Of a stretch of DNA of 43,572 nucleotides, positions 23,601 to 31,280 are shown piece after piece; position 1 is the stretch's first letter, and each line of letters opens with the position of its first letter. The stretch comes from Clostridia bacterium (GTDB lineage Bacteria; Bacillota; Clostridia; Oscillospirales; CAG-272): contig JAFTJB010000041.1 in the NCBI GenBank assembly GCA_017456625.1, forward strand, positions 1-43,572, given 5' to 3'. The position numbers were made by a program, and so were the translations under genes. The notes under the pieces are model-generated. The model worked only from the letters and a program-made list of their open reading frames with translations, was not told the DNA's origin and made no database searches.

Positions 23601-26600
23601 GTGGGTCAAGCAAAAGCTCTCGAGCGATCCCGATTTCTTGAAAAAAGAGTATTCCAAAACTCATTTCTCCCTCGCCGCAGAGGGCGAAAATACGGCGCAG
23701 GAGGCGCGAGAGGGCGAGGATGCGCCTACGCTCTCCGATGCCTTCTACGAGGCTAAAAACGAGGTCCTTGCGGCGGGTTACGGTGTTACCGAGGCGGATA
23801 TCGACTCCGCTTGGGAAAAGTCTCTGAATGGCGAGGAAATGACCGAGACGGAGGAGCTTGCCTACGAGGAGCTTGTTGCAAGGCTGATCGACCATGCCCT
23901 CGGAACCGAGGCGAGCGTGCGCCGCATGGCGAGCAAGGCTCCCAAGCTCGCGCGCATGATGCTCGACCGCATCAGCGACATGGTTGACACCATGCGAGGC
24001 ACCAACGCCGACCGCGCGCAAACAAAAAAGCTCCGCCGAGCGGAGCTGATGCTGGAGGATGCCCTCGATGAGATCCGCGAGCGGAACAAAAAGGCGGAGA
24101 AGGATTTCAAGCGCCTCTCCCACGCCCGGGATGAATCGGATAAACACCTCTCCCGCGTGGATGAGGATGCAGAGCGCGAGCTTGCCCGCCTCAAGGCAGA
24201 ATTTGCCTCCCTCGCTCCCGCCGACCGCGATGCGTGGCTCGACGCCCACGCCGACACCGTCGACCGCGAGGAGTTTGAGGGGGAGTTCAAGAGAACGTAT
24301 TCCTATGACGAGCTTGTTGCCAAGGATGATCTGCAAGGTGTTGTGATCGGTAAAGATCAGCAAGTCAAGATCAAAACCGATGCAATCGGCAACATTAAGA
24401 TTGACAATGAGGATGTTCTCGAAACGGTAAGGAGCAAGTGCGAGAAACTCGAAAAAGAGGGAACCAAACCCACGTATTATGTGAGTATTTCTGATATTGG
24501 TGAGAATGTTGAAATTACACGCAAGGGGATTGAGCATAGTTATCATGGATCGGCACATCTAAACAAAATGTCTACTAAAGACAAAGACGATGCATTGATA
24601 AATGCGAGGGTTGCTCTTGAACTGCCGCAAGTTTTATCGAATTCCATTGAGGTCAATATATCTGATCGGCAGGATAATGCAAATATTCCTTATGCGCACA
24701 TCCTTATGGGAACAGTTGCATTGAAAAATGCAGATGGGAGTCTCGAATATTATGCTGTGCGCTCTGTTATCGAAGAACGAATTGGTCAGGATTCTATTCT
24801 TGCAGAATGGAATATAGTAGGCAAGCTTCACGGATCTTTAGCAAAAAAAATAGGCTCGCCTAAGGTTCGGACGGATGTTAAGAAACATCAAAGCCCTTAC
24901 AGTAGCGAAGCCTACGTTTACAGTATAGCAGACTTTCTCGAAAATGTCAAGGGGGTATTTGACAATACTTTTTCCAAGGATGTTTATGAGAAGTTAGGTG
25001 TGAGCCGAAAAGACGATGATTTTTCAAAGCCACTTCATTTTTCTCTCGCTCCGTCCTCCGACAAGGTAGTAATCTCAAAGGGCGAGCGAGAAACGTGGCT
25101 CAAGGACCATCCCGACGTTAAGGACGTCAAGGATCTGGAGGAGAGCGAAGACGATAAAAAGGCCGTTAAGAAGGCTTTTTCGGATGATTTCACCGCAAGA
25201 ATTGTCAATAGTTTTGGTATTGATAAACTCAATGATTCTATACACGTTCAGCGGCAAGTATTGAATACCTTGCTTAATGAAGGTTTTTTCACTGATTCGG
25301 AAAATAAACGAAGGAGTGATGTAAATGAAGAATCCGGTTTGGTTATTGAAATAAACAAGAGTGGTATTGACGAAACGTTCAGCTTTAATAATTTCTCAAG
25401 GCTTGGAAGGTTCAAGAAAATTGCTAAACTTGCAACTATTAGAGAATTACCAAATGTGATCAAACAGGGACATTTGATTGCAGATAATGTAGATAACAAG
25501 TATGCAAATGCGATAAATAAAAAATTTGCATACATCGAGTATGCTACGGAAATCGAAGGAGAACGGCTGGTTGTAAAGTTGGCTATAAAAAAATCACCTC
25601 AGAAAAATAAATTCTGGGTACATAGCATCTACACAACAGAAAATGTCAGCGGTTCACCTGCAAGCACCAGTAATGGTGCTGAGGCAGGTCATATAACCGC
25701 TGACAACGAACGTATTATATCACAACCTATCGGTCTTGTCAAGAGAACCAGAGAAAAAAGTAAAGTTAATTTCTCCCTTGAAAAAGGACAATCTAAAGAG
25801 CCGGAGTCTAAAAAGCGTTTTATTACTCGCAAAGATGCCGCAAAGATTGTCAACAGCATCGTTTACAAGAAGCTGAATTTCGAGAAGAAATACGGCAAAT
25901 TTGACTATGAGGATTATCGCAAAGCTGTTGATTTGATGTTCCGTAGGCTCAACAAGGCTTCCGAAGGGGAGTTTGACACGGTCGTCAAGGATATTGCCGA
26001 GTTTATCGTGCAAACGGCGGTTGTCGAGGATACGGTACGCTCCGAGGATCTTCAAAAAGAATATGATGAGCTCGCATTTTGGCAGCAGTATATGCGCGGA
26101 GTGGATCTTTCGTCTGTTGCAAGGGAAATCAAGAGTAGATTTCCCGAGTTTGGCAAGCAAGACCCTGCCGGCAATCCCAACGTGGGCGCTTCGATTTATG
26201 CTTCGTGGGGCAAGATCCGTAATAAGCCCTTCGTTTCCTTTGAAAAGTTTTTGAAGGATGCAGAAGATCACGGGTTTGAATTTGCCTCCGATGATCCCAT
26301 TGAGCGGCTTAAGGAAATCAATCGGCACGTAAAGGATCTGCGTGAAAGGATCAACAACCGAGCAAAGACCTTTGTTGAAGAAGCTTTTCCCGCCGATCAG
26401 ATCGATGCGCTGAAAAAGGAAATCGAGAGAAATATCCGTAGCCAATACAAGAAATATGGCAAAGCGGATAATTTTGACAGTATTGTCGATCGCTACCAAA
26501 CGCGCATTACCGGACTAATTGAAGAGGTGCGTGATACACGGAGTAAAAACAACGTCGAAAACCATCTTTTGAACCGTCTGGAAGCACTGCGAGATCTAAA

Positions 26601-29600
26601 ATACGGTACCTATCAGAGTGCCGCAACGTTTAAAGATCCGCTGTTTAAAGGATCGCTTGAGGAGCTTTCCAAAATCAAATACCGTTGGGCTTTGCAGGAT
26701 AACCGCGCGCGAGAGATCTCGGAAAAATTGGGACTTTGGTACACTTCGCAAAATCCGTTGTTTGAAAACGAAGATGGCTTTTACCGTCAAGATATCCACG
26801 ATATGCTTTTGCAAATTGCAAATGGAGAAGGTGCACTTACTACCTTTGAAATGCGCATGCTGACCAACGTGGTCGATCACTTTATTCACATTGTCCAAAA
26901 CCACAACAAGGTCTACCGCAACGGCAAGCTCGTGGATGCAATGCCGTTGGCAAAGGCGTACATCGAGAAGATCGCGCTCTGCAGCAAGACCAAGGCGATG
27001 CTCGTGATGCGCTCGCTTGCCAAGGACCGTTCCTATATTCGCCAATTCGGTGATCCTGCGGCTCTGTTCCGCGCCGCCGATCAGTATGACCCGAACGGCT
27101 TCTACACCGAGGTCTACGAGGATCTTCGCCGCGGCGCCATCGGCATGGCGTTTACCGAATCCGAGCTGATGCACGACTACGAGGAATTCCTCAAGAAGCA
27201 CAAAAAGTATCTTGACCGCCTGCAGAACGAGACCGTTCTCTATCAGAGCCGACAGATCCCGCTCAATCGCGCGATCTCGCTCTACATGACCACGAAGCGC
27301 CGGCAGGCGTGGAAGGGACTGATCAAGTCGGGGTTCTTCATCGAAATGGACGTCAAGGACGGCAAGAAAACGTTGGAGCGGAGAGCGCGCGTGGATTTTA
27401 ACGAGCTGCTCGCCCCCGGACAGGAGATCCAAGATCATGAGATCGAGGGGCTTGTCAAGCAGACGAGAGATGCGCTTTACAGCCATTTCTCCGAGGCGGA
27501 TAAGGAATTTATCAAGATTATCGAGAAGACGCTCAACGAGGAATGCTCTGCGCTCAAGCGTCAAACCGACCTTGACCGCATGGGATATTCCAACGTCGAG
27601 GAGGGAGGCTACTACTATCCGATCCAGAGAGCGGACGTCACACAGAATGCGGACACAAATCCCAAGGCAATGTATGCGGATCTGGATCTCGTCAGCCATC
27701 TTTCCATGAACGCGGATCTCGTTGAGGGAGCTGCGGGCAGACTTCTGATCCGTCCCGTCGAGGATATCTTCCTTCGTCACGTCAAGCAGGTTGCGATGTA
27801 CTCCAACCTTGCGATCCCGTTTGATAGCTACAACCGTATTCTCAACCTCAACACCGACGAGGCAAACCGCAACAAGCCCGTGAGTGTGCGCTCCGAGACG
27901 AGCAGAACTGCGCTCGGCCAGGAGATGAACAAGTATCTGCGCGAGCTGATCGAGGACGTGCAGGGCGTAGGGAAGGAGAATAAAAACTCTTGGTGGCACA
28001 AGACGGTCTCCTTCGTCCGCAGCGGCTATGCCAAGGCGCAGCTCGGCGGTAACCCCAAGGTGTGGCTCACACAGCTTTCTTCCTTTATCGCCGCAACGGA
28101 TATGCTTGATTACGGCTGTCTTGTAAAGGGTATCTCGATGTCCGACAAGTGGAAGGAGGTTGACCAATACTGCCATCTCGCGATGATCCGTAACAAGGAC
28201 AACGTCGCCGCGCATGCGCAGGGTGTGCTCGACAAGACCACGGGCAAGGTTGGCGACGCGCTTATGAAGCCGATCGGCCGGTGCGACCGTTTCGTTGTTG
28301 GAACGCTGTTCGGCGCATGTCAGGTGCAGATCCAAAAGAACGGTGGCGCGAAGGTCGGCACCGAGGAGAACAAAAAGGCGGCGGGCGAGCTGCTTGAGCG
28401 TGTGATTCTCGAGACCCAGCAGAACGCGCTTTCCACCGAGCGGTCGGCGGCGATGCGATCGGGTGATGAGCTGCTCAAATCCCTTACCATGTTCTCCGCC
28501 GATTCCATGAAGGTTTTCGCGCGTGTGCTGGATGCCTACGGTGAGGTTGCAACACTCCGCCGCAGACTTCAGATGAGCGGCTTTAGCGAGGAGCAGAAAG
28601 CGGCAATGAAGGCACAGCTCAAGCGTGCGCACCGAAAGGCGGTGCGTTCCACCGTAGCTCTCGTCGCATCTGCGGCATTCATGGCTGCGTTGGCTCTGTT
28701 CTTCCGTTGGCTCTACCGTAAGGAGGAGGAGAAGACAGGAGAGGAGCGCACGCAGGAGATCATTGCGGACACGGTCGGCAATCTCCTCGGCGGCTTGCCA
28801 TTCATTCGTGACGTCTATTCCTATTTCTCGGACGGCTATGAGCTTGATAATTTCATGCTATCCACCATCAATGATCTGCTCCTTTCCACGCAAGAGACCG
28901 TGAATATGTCCTTCGATCTGATCCAGGGCAAGGACGTACCGCAAAAGGACATCACCGTGCAGGTGCGCAAGTCCTTCTATGCTGCGGGCCAGCTCTTCGG
29001 TATCCCGGTTCGGAATATGTACAACCACACGAGCGGCTTGATCAAGCGGTGCTTCCCGGAGACGGGCTACAAGCTTGAGAACCATTTCTACTCGCAGAAT
29101 TACCGCGCGGATCTCCAACGTGCTCTCGAGAATGAGGATGAGGAGATGCTTGCCACGATCGTGGGTATCATGCTCGACGAGAAGGTCGGCGGCATCGAGA
29201 GCTCTGCGGCGCGCAAGGCACTCAACGAGCTCGTCCTGGCGGGACACGACGTGATCCCGAGCGGTGTTCCCGAGAGCCTCACCTTGACCTACAAGGAGGA
29301 GGAATATGCGGTATCTGACAAGGATCGGAAGATCTACAAGCAGATCTATCTCGGTGCCAATGAGAAGCTTGCGGAGATGGTGCGCCTCAAGTCATTCCAA
29401 AACGCGACCGACGAAGAAAAGGCTGCTGCGGTCAATCTTCTGTATTCGTCCTACAAAACGATGGCAAAATACGAGGTCCTCGAGGGAATGGGCGTGGAGT
29501 TGGAGGAGCATTGCAAGATCGGTCTTTTTGCCGAGGCAATGGATCTCTCCAAGCTTGTTTCCGCCGTCGCTGTGGCCCGTGCCTTTGAGTCCGACAAGGA

Positions 29601-29820
29601 CAAGCACGGCAAGGTGATCGCGGGCTCCAAGAAGAAAAAGGTGATCGCCTACGTGCAGTCGCTTAATCTGACTGCCGTTGAGAAGTACATGATCATGGGC
29701 TTCCTCGGTTATACCAATACCAAGGGTAAGACCGCTGTTCGCGCTCATATCAATTCTCTCAATCTCGCCAAGAGCGAGAAGGCGCAGCTTCTTAAATGGA
29801 GCGGGTATCCGGAGGAATAA
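20653..29820 (+). CDS. Giant polyvalent internal virion protein
   Basis: A 3,055-residue protein with an AAGGAGG site. Residues about 57-190 are Gly-rich and hydrophobic (IGDVLSGIGYGAIKGVEGI; LIPGVGAAVPAIMMGVQAGG), suited to membrane entry. An HELGH motif at 546-550 suggests a zinc peptidase. Cassettes follow at about 585-745, 746-1004, 1213-1461 and 1462-1706. They are separated by NVSLAAE, HFSLAAE, HFSLAP and NFSLEK linkers, and a helical GC-rich part (1005-1210) lies between cassettes 2 and 3. Cassettes 3 and 4 (RKGIEHSYHG; SGLVIEINKSGIDETFS) look like the LPD3/PBECR-type domains of phage polyvalent proteins, some of which are predicted nucleases. Residues 1707-3055 are helical, with a membrane segment at 2667-2689. 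Two out-of-frame ORFs lie inside. The likely fate is packaging in the head and ejection; this is inferred. No RNA polymerase motif is seen. Confidence 0.8.
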   Translation: MAYNLTAQERRARAYQIAQNNKLQAQQQQAFSASAAAPKATPVQEEDDDHWLERVGATIGDVLSGIGYGAIKGVEGIVDAGATLIGGAADLFGADDVEKGVSDFTSYDFTSDLFGRDDNQGSGTGKVNLFDTQWGNELIDKSYLDEDSMVRSVAEGFGGMLPAVGVSLIPGVGAAVPAIMMGVQAGGQSAEEAFNEGASGMQALGYGTAMGTVEAATEKLGGIMAGGSSELSESVLGKFLIKHGKDDFWRKSIGKAMYTFGSEGLEEALTDVIQPGIKGGFDIGTAREDYFGKDAGENWGEVLKSLPKTFAVGGATGVLMGSLHSGINNLKNRDKGGGKYNAVAEEVQVILDREKADQALKRSGRATQEQVNKLETRIRTQEREAVERISHKMSKMTEAQRERAFAAAPILHEFIETDGAVKSDFMDALSEQIESGKATNTTANVFELSQIGEDTRAAIESYNEQHELTDGTEIRLYEGDLTAEERQTFATIAQRIKANGERAGTDLNLAIIESNRPDVQAFRRGNTFFITKEDLTSGKWAERYSHELGHFASGTEGRRRLANYLAGETRTPTAGKHATAPATAAEAQFRLDKSKSGRYNKKEVAQYIPYGKVGNEVVRHIKTQLKKIYNNEDGVADEIAIEYGDYVYMVDSGRENGSTTFGIRRKIKISDARLRAEFIRSTNNDAVSKRFVSDEISSRIGDEVGSDWRRNMRRESGTELQPDSRESQDNQSGISGENADNRGLNVSLAAEAEFRLDENGFDIDAEKQYNDFGWARENNVLSPTENARLRSLFAEAVTKNYFPRTKSGEYMIEIGDRVTNKIAYMTGSIDEPVITRVLLIDEHNGTKLSEIRGDVYETERRGIQTKTEGIFRLYYRSDFGDYVFTEGGIRKGTRYNNQLGAERGAGSRTTQKAQRGIQSPFLPVVHQFQDLTGRKRNVRKVNKEFMIEGSTKAKYSPTIEDAVRAENDRIIKRYARMRDRTVTWVKQKLSSDPDFLKKEYSKTHFSLAAEGENTAQEAREGEDAPTLSDAFYEAKNEVLAAGYGVTEADIDSAWEKSLNGEEMTETEELAYEELVARLIDHALGTEASVRRMASKAPKLARMMLDRISDMVDTMRGTNADRAQTKKLRRAELMLEDALDEIRERNKKAEKDFKRLSHARDESDKHLSRVDEDAERELARLKAEFASLAPADRDAWLDAHADTVDREEFEGEFKRTYSYDELVAKDDLQGVVIGKDQQVKIKTDAIGNIKIDNEDVLETVRSKCEKLEKEGTKPTYYVSISDIGENVEITRKGIEHSYHGSAHLNKMSTKDKDDALINARVALELPQVLSNSIEVNISDRQDNANIPYAHILMGTVALKNADGSLEYYAVRSVIEERIGQDSILAEWNIVGKLHGSLAKKIGSPKVRTDVKKHQSPYSSEAYVYSIADFLENVKGVFDNTFSKDVYEKLGVSRKDDDFSKPLHFSLAPSSDKVVISKGERETWLKDHPDVKDVKDLEESEDDKKAVKKAFSDDFTARIVNSFGIDKLNDSIHVQRQVLNTLLNEGFFTDSENKRRSDVNEESGLVIEINKSGIDETFSFNNFSRLGRFKKIAKLATIRELPNVIKQGHLIADNVDNKYANAINKKFAYIEYATEIEGERLVVKLAIKKSPQKNKFWVHSIYTTENVSGSPASTSNGAEAGHITADNERIISQPIGLVKRTREKSKVNFSLEKGQSKEPESKKRFITRKDAAKIVNSIVYKKLNFEKKYGKFDYEDYRKAVDLMFRRLNKASEGEFDTVVKDIAEFIVQTAVVEDTVRSEDLQKEYDELAFWQQYMRGVDLSSVAREIKSRFPEFGKQDPAGNPNVGASIYASWGKIRNKPFVSFEKFLKDAEDHGFEFASDDPIERLKEINRHVKDLRERINNRAKTFVEEAFPADQIDALKKEIERNIRSQYKKYGKADNFDSIVDRYQTRITGLIEEVRDTRSKNNVENHLLNRLEALRDLKYGTYQSAATFKDPLFKGSLEELSKIKYRWALQDNRAREISEKLGLWYTSQNPLFENEDGFYRQDIHDMLLQIANGEGALTTFEMRMLTNVVDHFIHIVQNHNKVYRNGKLVDAMPLAKAYIEKIALCSKTKAMLVMRSLAKDRSYIRQFGDPAALFRAADQYDPNGFYTEVYEDLRRGAIGMAFTESELMHDYEEFLKKHKKYLDRLQNETVLYQSRQIPLNRAISLYMTTKRRQAWKGLIKSGFFIEMDVKDGKKTLERRARVDFNELLAPGQEIQDHEIEGLVKQTRDALYSHFSEADKEFIKIIEKTLNEECSALKRQTDLDRMGYSNVEEGGYYYPIQRADVTQNADTNPKAMYADLDLVSHLSMNADLVEGAAGRLLIRPVEDIFLRHVKQVAMYSNLAIPFDSYNRILNLNTDEANRNKPVSVRSETSRTALGQEMNKYLRELIEDVQGVGKENKNSWWHKTVSFVRSGYAKAQLGGNPKVWLTQLSSFIAATDMLDYGCLVKGISMSDKWKEVDQYCHLAMIRNKDNVAAHAQGVLDKTTGKVGDALMKPIGRCDRFVVGTLFGACQVQIQKNGGAKVGTEENKKAAGELLERVILETQQNALSTERSAAMRSGDELLKSLTMFSADSMKVFARVLDAYGEVATLRRRLQMSGFSEEQKAAMKAQLKRAHRKAVRSTVALVASAAFMAALALFFRWLYRKEEEKTGEERTQEIIADTVGNLLGGLPFIRDVYSYFSDGYELDNFMLSTINDLLLSTQETVNMSFDLIQGKDVPQKDITVQVRKSFYAAGQLFGIPVRNMYNHTSGLIKRCFPETGYKLENHFYSQNYRADLQRALENEDEEMLATIVGIMLDEKVGGIESSAARKALNELVLAGHDVIPSGVPESLTLTYKEEEYAVSDKDRKIYKQIYLGANEKLAEMVRLKSFQNATDEEKAAAVNLLYSSYKTMAKYEVLEGMGVELEEHCKIGLFAEAMDLSKLVSAVAVARAFESDKDKHGKVIAGSKKKKVIAYVQSLNLTAVEKYMIMGFLGYTNTKGKTAVRAHINSLNLAKSEKAQLLKWSGYPEE
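22402..22432 (+). repeat. Cassette junction repeat, copy 1
   Basis: GCCGCAGAGGCG followed by AATTTAGGCTTGAC lies at the start of cassette 1 of the giant gene. Copy 2 at 22897-22927 differs at two positions. The peptide at both is AAEA(Q/E)FRLD. Sequence identity at the DNA level would allow cassette exchange by homologous recombination. Confidence 0.9.
22703..22885 (+). CDS. Nested ORF in cassette 1 of the giant gene
   Basis: A 60-residue ORF in a different frame from the giant protein. AAGGAG (22689-22694) lies exactly eight bases before ATG 22703, an ideal site. The product begins MTQYQKGSLVMKYLRELGTK and has regular helix-like composition (LEQSYNLIQENPKITKAEFL). Over the same bases the giant protein reads a disordered, Arg/Ser/Asn-rich stretch (residues 684-744; QPDSRESQDNQSGISGENA), as expected for the off-frame reading of a true gene. 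The TAA stop at 22883-22885 comes directly before the conserved junction. I infer a small gene carried with the cassette, possibly an immunity protein. No family is recognised. Confidence 0.62.
   Translation: MTQYQKGSLVMKYLRELGTKWVAIGDAICDENLEQSYNLIQENPKITKAEFLEKMQITED
22889..22927 (+). repeat. Cassette junction repeat, copy 2
   Basis: It begins TCTCCCTCGCCGCAGAGG (shared with copy 3) and continues into AATTTAGGCTTGAC (shared with copy 1). It encodes VSLAAEAEFRLD at the boundary between cassettes 1 and 2 and starts four bases after the nested ORF stop. Confidence 0.9.
23219..23425 (+). CDS. Nested ORF in cassette 2 of the giant gene
   Basis: A 68-residue out-of-frame ORF. GAGGAG (23207-23212) lies six bases before ATG 23219. 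The product starts MRLNEEEYRQRLKAYSDSTI and ends ELNEEQVVEQLKKLKEEYK with a short tail, so it is well balanced, charged and strongly helical. The giant protein reads an Arg/Gly/Gln-rich, irregular sequence over the second half of this stretch (QLGAERGAGSRTTQKAQRGI). Together with the nested ORF in cassette 1, this argues for a repeated arrangement: a domain in the giant frame with a small overlapping gene behind it. An immunity or regulatory role is an inference. Confidence 0.6.
   Translation: MRLNEEEYRQRLKAYSDSTIVLISEIMYLPREVYEKGRDITTNSELNEEQVVEQLKKLKEEYKAHSSR
23666..23686 (+). repeat. Cassette junction repeat, copy 3
   Basis: TCTCCCTCGCCGCAGAGG is identical over 18 bases to the start of copy 2 and encodes FSLAAE at the end of cassette 2. 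Looser versions at about 25,036 (FSLAP) and 25,768 (FSLEK) end cassettes 3 and 4. Confidence 0.88.
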
Positions 29821-29824
29821 AAGC

Positions 29825-29872
29825 CCCCCTGTTGATTGGTGAGATGATCATAAATCAGCAGGGGGATTTTTT
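29825..29872 (+). terminator. Terminator at the end of the phage late operon
   Basis: CCCCCTGTTGATT at 29825-29837 pairs with AATCAGCAGGGGG at 29853-29865 (one T-G pair), followed by a T run at 29867-29872. It ends the giant gene transcript five bases after its stop. Confidence 0.93.
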
Positions 29873-29894
29873 AGGCACAAAATTAGGCACAAAA
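29871..29894. repeat. 12-bp tandem repeat near the prophage end
   Basis: TTAGGCACAAAA occurs twice without a gap (29871-29882 and 29883-29894), between the last phage terminator and the tRNA. It might be part of an attachment or integrase arm site, or the remains of an integrase 3' end (the - strand reads VPNFVPK here). Neither can be settled without the left prophage end. Confidence 0.6.
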
Positions 29895-29985
29895 ATAAAA
29901 AAACACGTGCCGTTTGAGATGTTTTGAGTTTTATTTACTGTGCATATTAACTATATTTTTGTTATAAACTAAAGCAAAATATAGA

Positions 29986-30011
29986 AAAACCGTGGTAAAA
30001 ACCACGGTTTT
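29986..30011 (-). terminator. Terminator of the tRNA-Val gene
   Basis: AAAACCGTGGT at 29986-29996 pairs with ACCACGGTTTT at 30001-30011 around an AAAA loop. On the - strand it is followed by a T run, and it lies just behind the tRNA 3' end. The A/T flanks allow action on both strands. Confidence 0.88.
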
Positions 30012-30019
30012 TTATGTTT

Positions 30020-30096
30020 TGGTGGAGACAGTTGGGATCGAACCAACGACCTCATGCATGTCAAGCATGCACTCTAACCAGCTGAGCTATGCCTCC
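30020..30096 (-). tRNA. tRNA-Val (anticodon GAC)
   Basis: A 77-base gene read on the - strand. The acceptor strand GGAGGCA pairs with TGTCTCC (one G-T). The D arm has AGCTCAGCTGGTTAGAG. The anticodon stem CATGC/GCATG encloses the loop TTGACAT with anticodon GAC. The T arm GTTGG-TTCGATC-CCAAC is normal. The terminal CCA is encoded (30020-30022 on the + strand). tRNA genes are frequent prophage integration sites; this one marks the phage-host border, and the prophage lies on its 3' side. Confidence 0.96.
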
Positions 30097-30108
30097 GCAA
30101 CGAATGGT

Positions 30109-30137
30109 ATTATACCACATCCAAAACAAAATTGCAA
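30109..30137 (-). promoter_or_regulatory. Promoter of the tRNA-Val gene
   Basis: On the - strand, TTGCAA (30132-30137) and TATAAT (30109-30114) are separated by 17 bases, 12 bases upstream of the mature tRNA 5' end. It is a sigma-A type promoter of host quality. Confidence 0.85.
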
Positions 30138-30214
30138 CCCCTTTTTGAAAAAAAGTTAAAAATTTTTTCGAAAAATTTACGGAGTAAAGTCATGACTGCA
30201 AAAAACTGAAAAAC

Positions 30215-30243
30215 TTGACTTTTCCATGCGGATGTTGTATAAT
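30215..30243 (+). promoter_or_regulatory. Promoter of the CPBP protease operon
   Basis: TTGACT (30215-30220) and TATAAT (30238-30243) with a 17-base spacer form a sigma-A type promoter about 45 bases before the start codon at 30288. The AT-rich stretch at about 30,150-30,180 upstream shows no gene. Confidence 0.9.
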
Positions 30244-30287
30244 ATATTTGGTATCAATCAGAGGTGCTTTTGGAAGGGAGTGAGTGC

Positions 30288-31268
30288 ATGAAACGGGAGC
30301 TGAACGCGCGTGAATCGCGCTATTACGTCATGATCGGCAACGTGGGGATGACCATGTGTGCGTTTTTGATCCTTTTTCACGGAGGAGCTCGCCTCATGGA
30401 GCTTTTCTATGCCTTTTTCGCGCCAATGCCGATCTCCGATATCGCTTATAACGTCATTTGCGATCTTCTTTACGGCGCCTACTATCTCCTCGCCTTTATG
30501 CTACCTGTCCTTCTTCTCAAGATCCTTACAAAGCGGCAGGGAAGTGTCTACCGATCCATGTATGCCGAGGCGCGTGTCTCTCCATATCTGCCGCTTTTGA
30601 TCCTTGCGACCGTTTTTTGCATTCGCGCGACTTCTTACGTCAATTTTGCGTGGGTATCGATTTTTGATTATTCCAATCAAACGCTGCCGTGGCTTGGGTC
30701 ACATGAAATCGAGCCGTATAGGATCGTTTTGGACTTTATCCTTACCTGTATCATCCCGGGCTTTTGCGAGGAATTCTTGTTCCGCGGCGCGATCCTGACT
30801 AACCTTTTGCCGTTCGGACGAACCCACGCGATTCTGATCAGCGCGATCCTGTTTGCACTCATGCACCAAAGCGCAGATCAGCTTCTCTATACCTTTGTGG
30901 CGGGGCTTTTGCTCGGGCTGGTCTATGAAACGACGGGAAGCATCTGGAACTGTATTGCCGTGCATATTGTCAACAATCTTTTTTCGCTCATCGATGGGGT
31001 CATCGTCTCCAATTTCTATTCCCGCTCTTCCGTTTTGCTCCCGCTTTGGGAGGGGAGCTTGTGCCTGCTCGGTGCGCTTTCCATTGGTGCGTTGATCTGC
31101 TTTTACAATCGTAACAAAAAAACAGCCGACGATGGCTTTTTTGGCAAGGATCTGCCGGCATGCGGCTCCTATGCCTCCTGTCCCGTTTCCCAAAGTCGTT
31201 CCGTCCGCCTCTTTTTCGCGCCCGCAATGATCGGGTATCTGGTGCTGACGGTGATCACATATTTTTAG
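30288..31268 (+). CDS. CPBP family intramembrane metalloprotease
   Basis: A 326-residue membrane protein; ATG 30288 has a GGAAGGGAG site. About eight hydrophobic segments are visible. The four CPBP (Abi/CAAX protease-like) motifs are present: CEEFLFRG with Glu 161-162 and Arg 166, FALMHQS with His 193, and CIAVHIVNN with His 226 and Asn 230. These residues bind the catalytic metal in the membrane. Substrates of bacterial members are mostly unknown. tadA follows after 12 bases, so the genes are probably co-transcribed from the promoter at 30215. This is the first host protein gene beyond the prophage. Confidence 0.9.
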   Translation: MKRELNARESRYYVMIGNVGMTMCAFLILFHGGARLMELFYAFFAPMPISDIAYNVICDLLYGAYYLLAFMLPVLLLKILTKRQGSVYRSMYAEARVSPYLPLLILATVFCIRATSYVNFAWVSIFDYSNQTLPWLGSHEIEPYRIVLDFILTCIIPGFCEEFLFRGAILTNLLPFGRTHAILISAILFALMHQSADQLLYTFVAGLLLGLVYETTGSIWNCIAVHIVNNLFSLIDGVIVSNFYSRSSVLLPLWEGSLCLLGALSIGALICFYNRNKKTADDGFFGKDLPACGSYASCPVSQSRSVRLFFAPAMIGYLVLTVITYF

Positions 31269-31280
31269 GAAGGTAGAACC

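Noticed and set aside
26596..28632. A 678-residue ORF on the - strand inside the giant gene
   Set aside because: It is an antisense shadow of the giant gene: no ribosome binding site and the composition of a complementary reading.
20653..29820. The giant protein as a virion RNA polymerase of the N4 type
   Set aside because: The size is similar, but I see no polymerase motifs. The visible motifs are a peptidase-like HELGH and polyvalent-protein domains.
29866..29940. C-terminal end of an integrase on the - strand (VPNFVPK reading)
   Set aside because: The frame is closed by a stop codon a short way upstream, so at most a short remnant is present. It was kept only as a tandem repeat.
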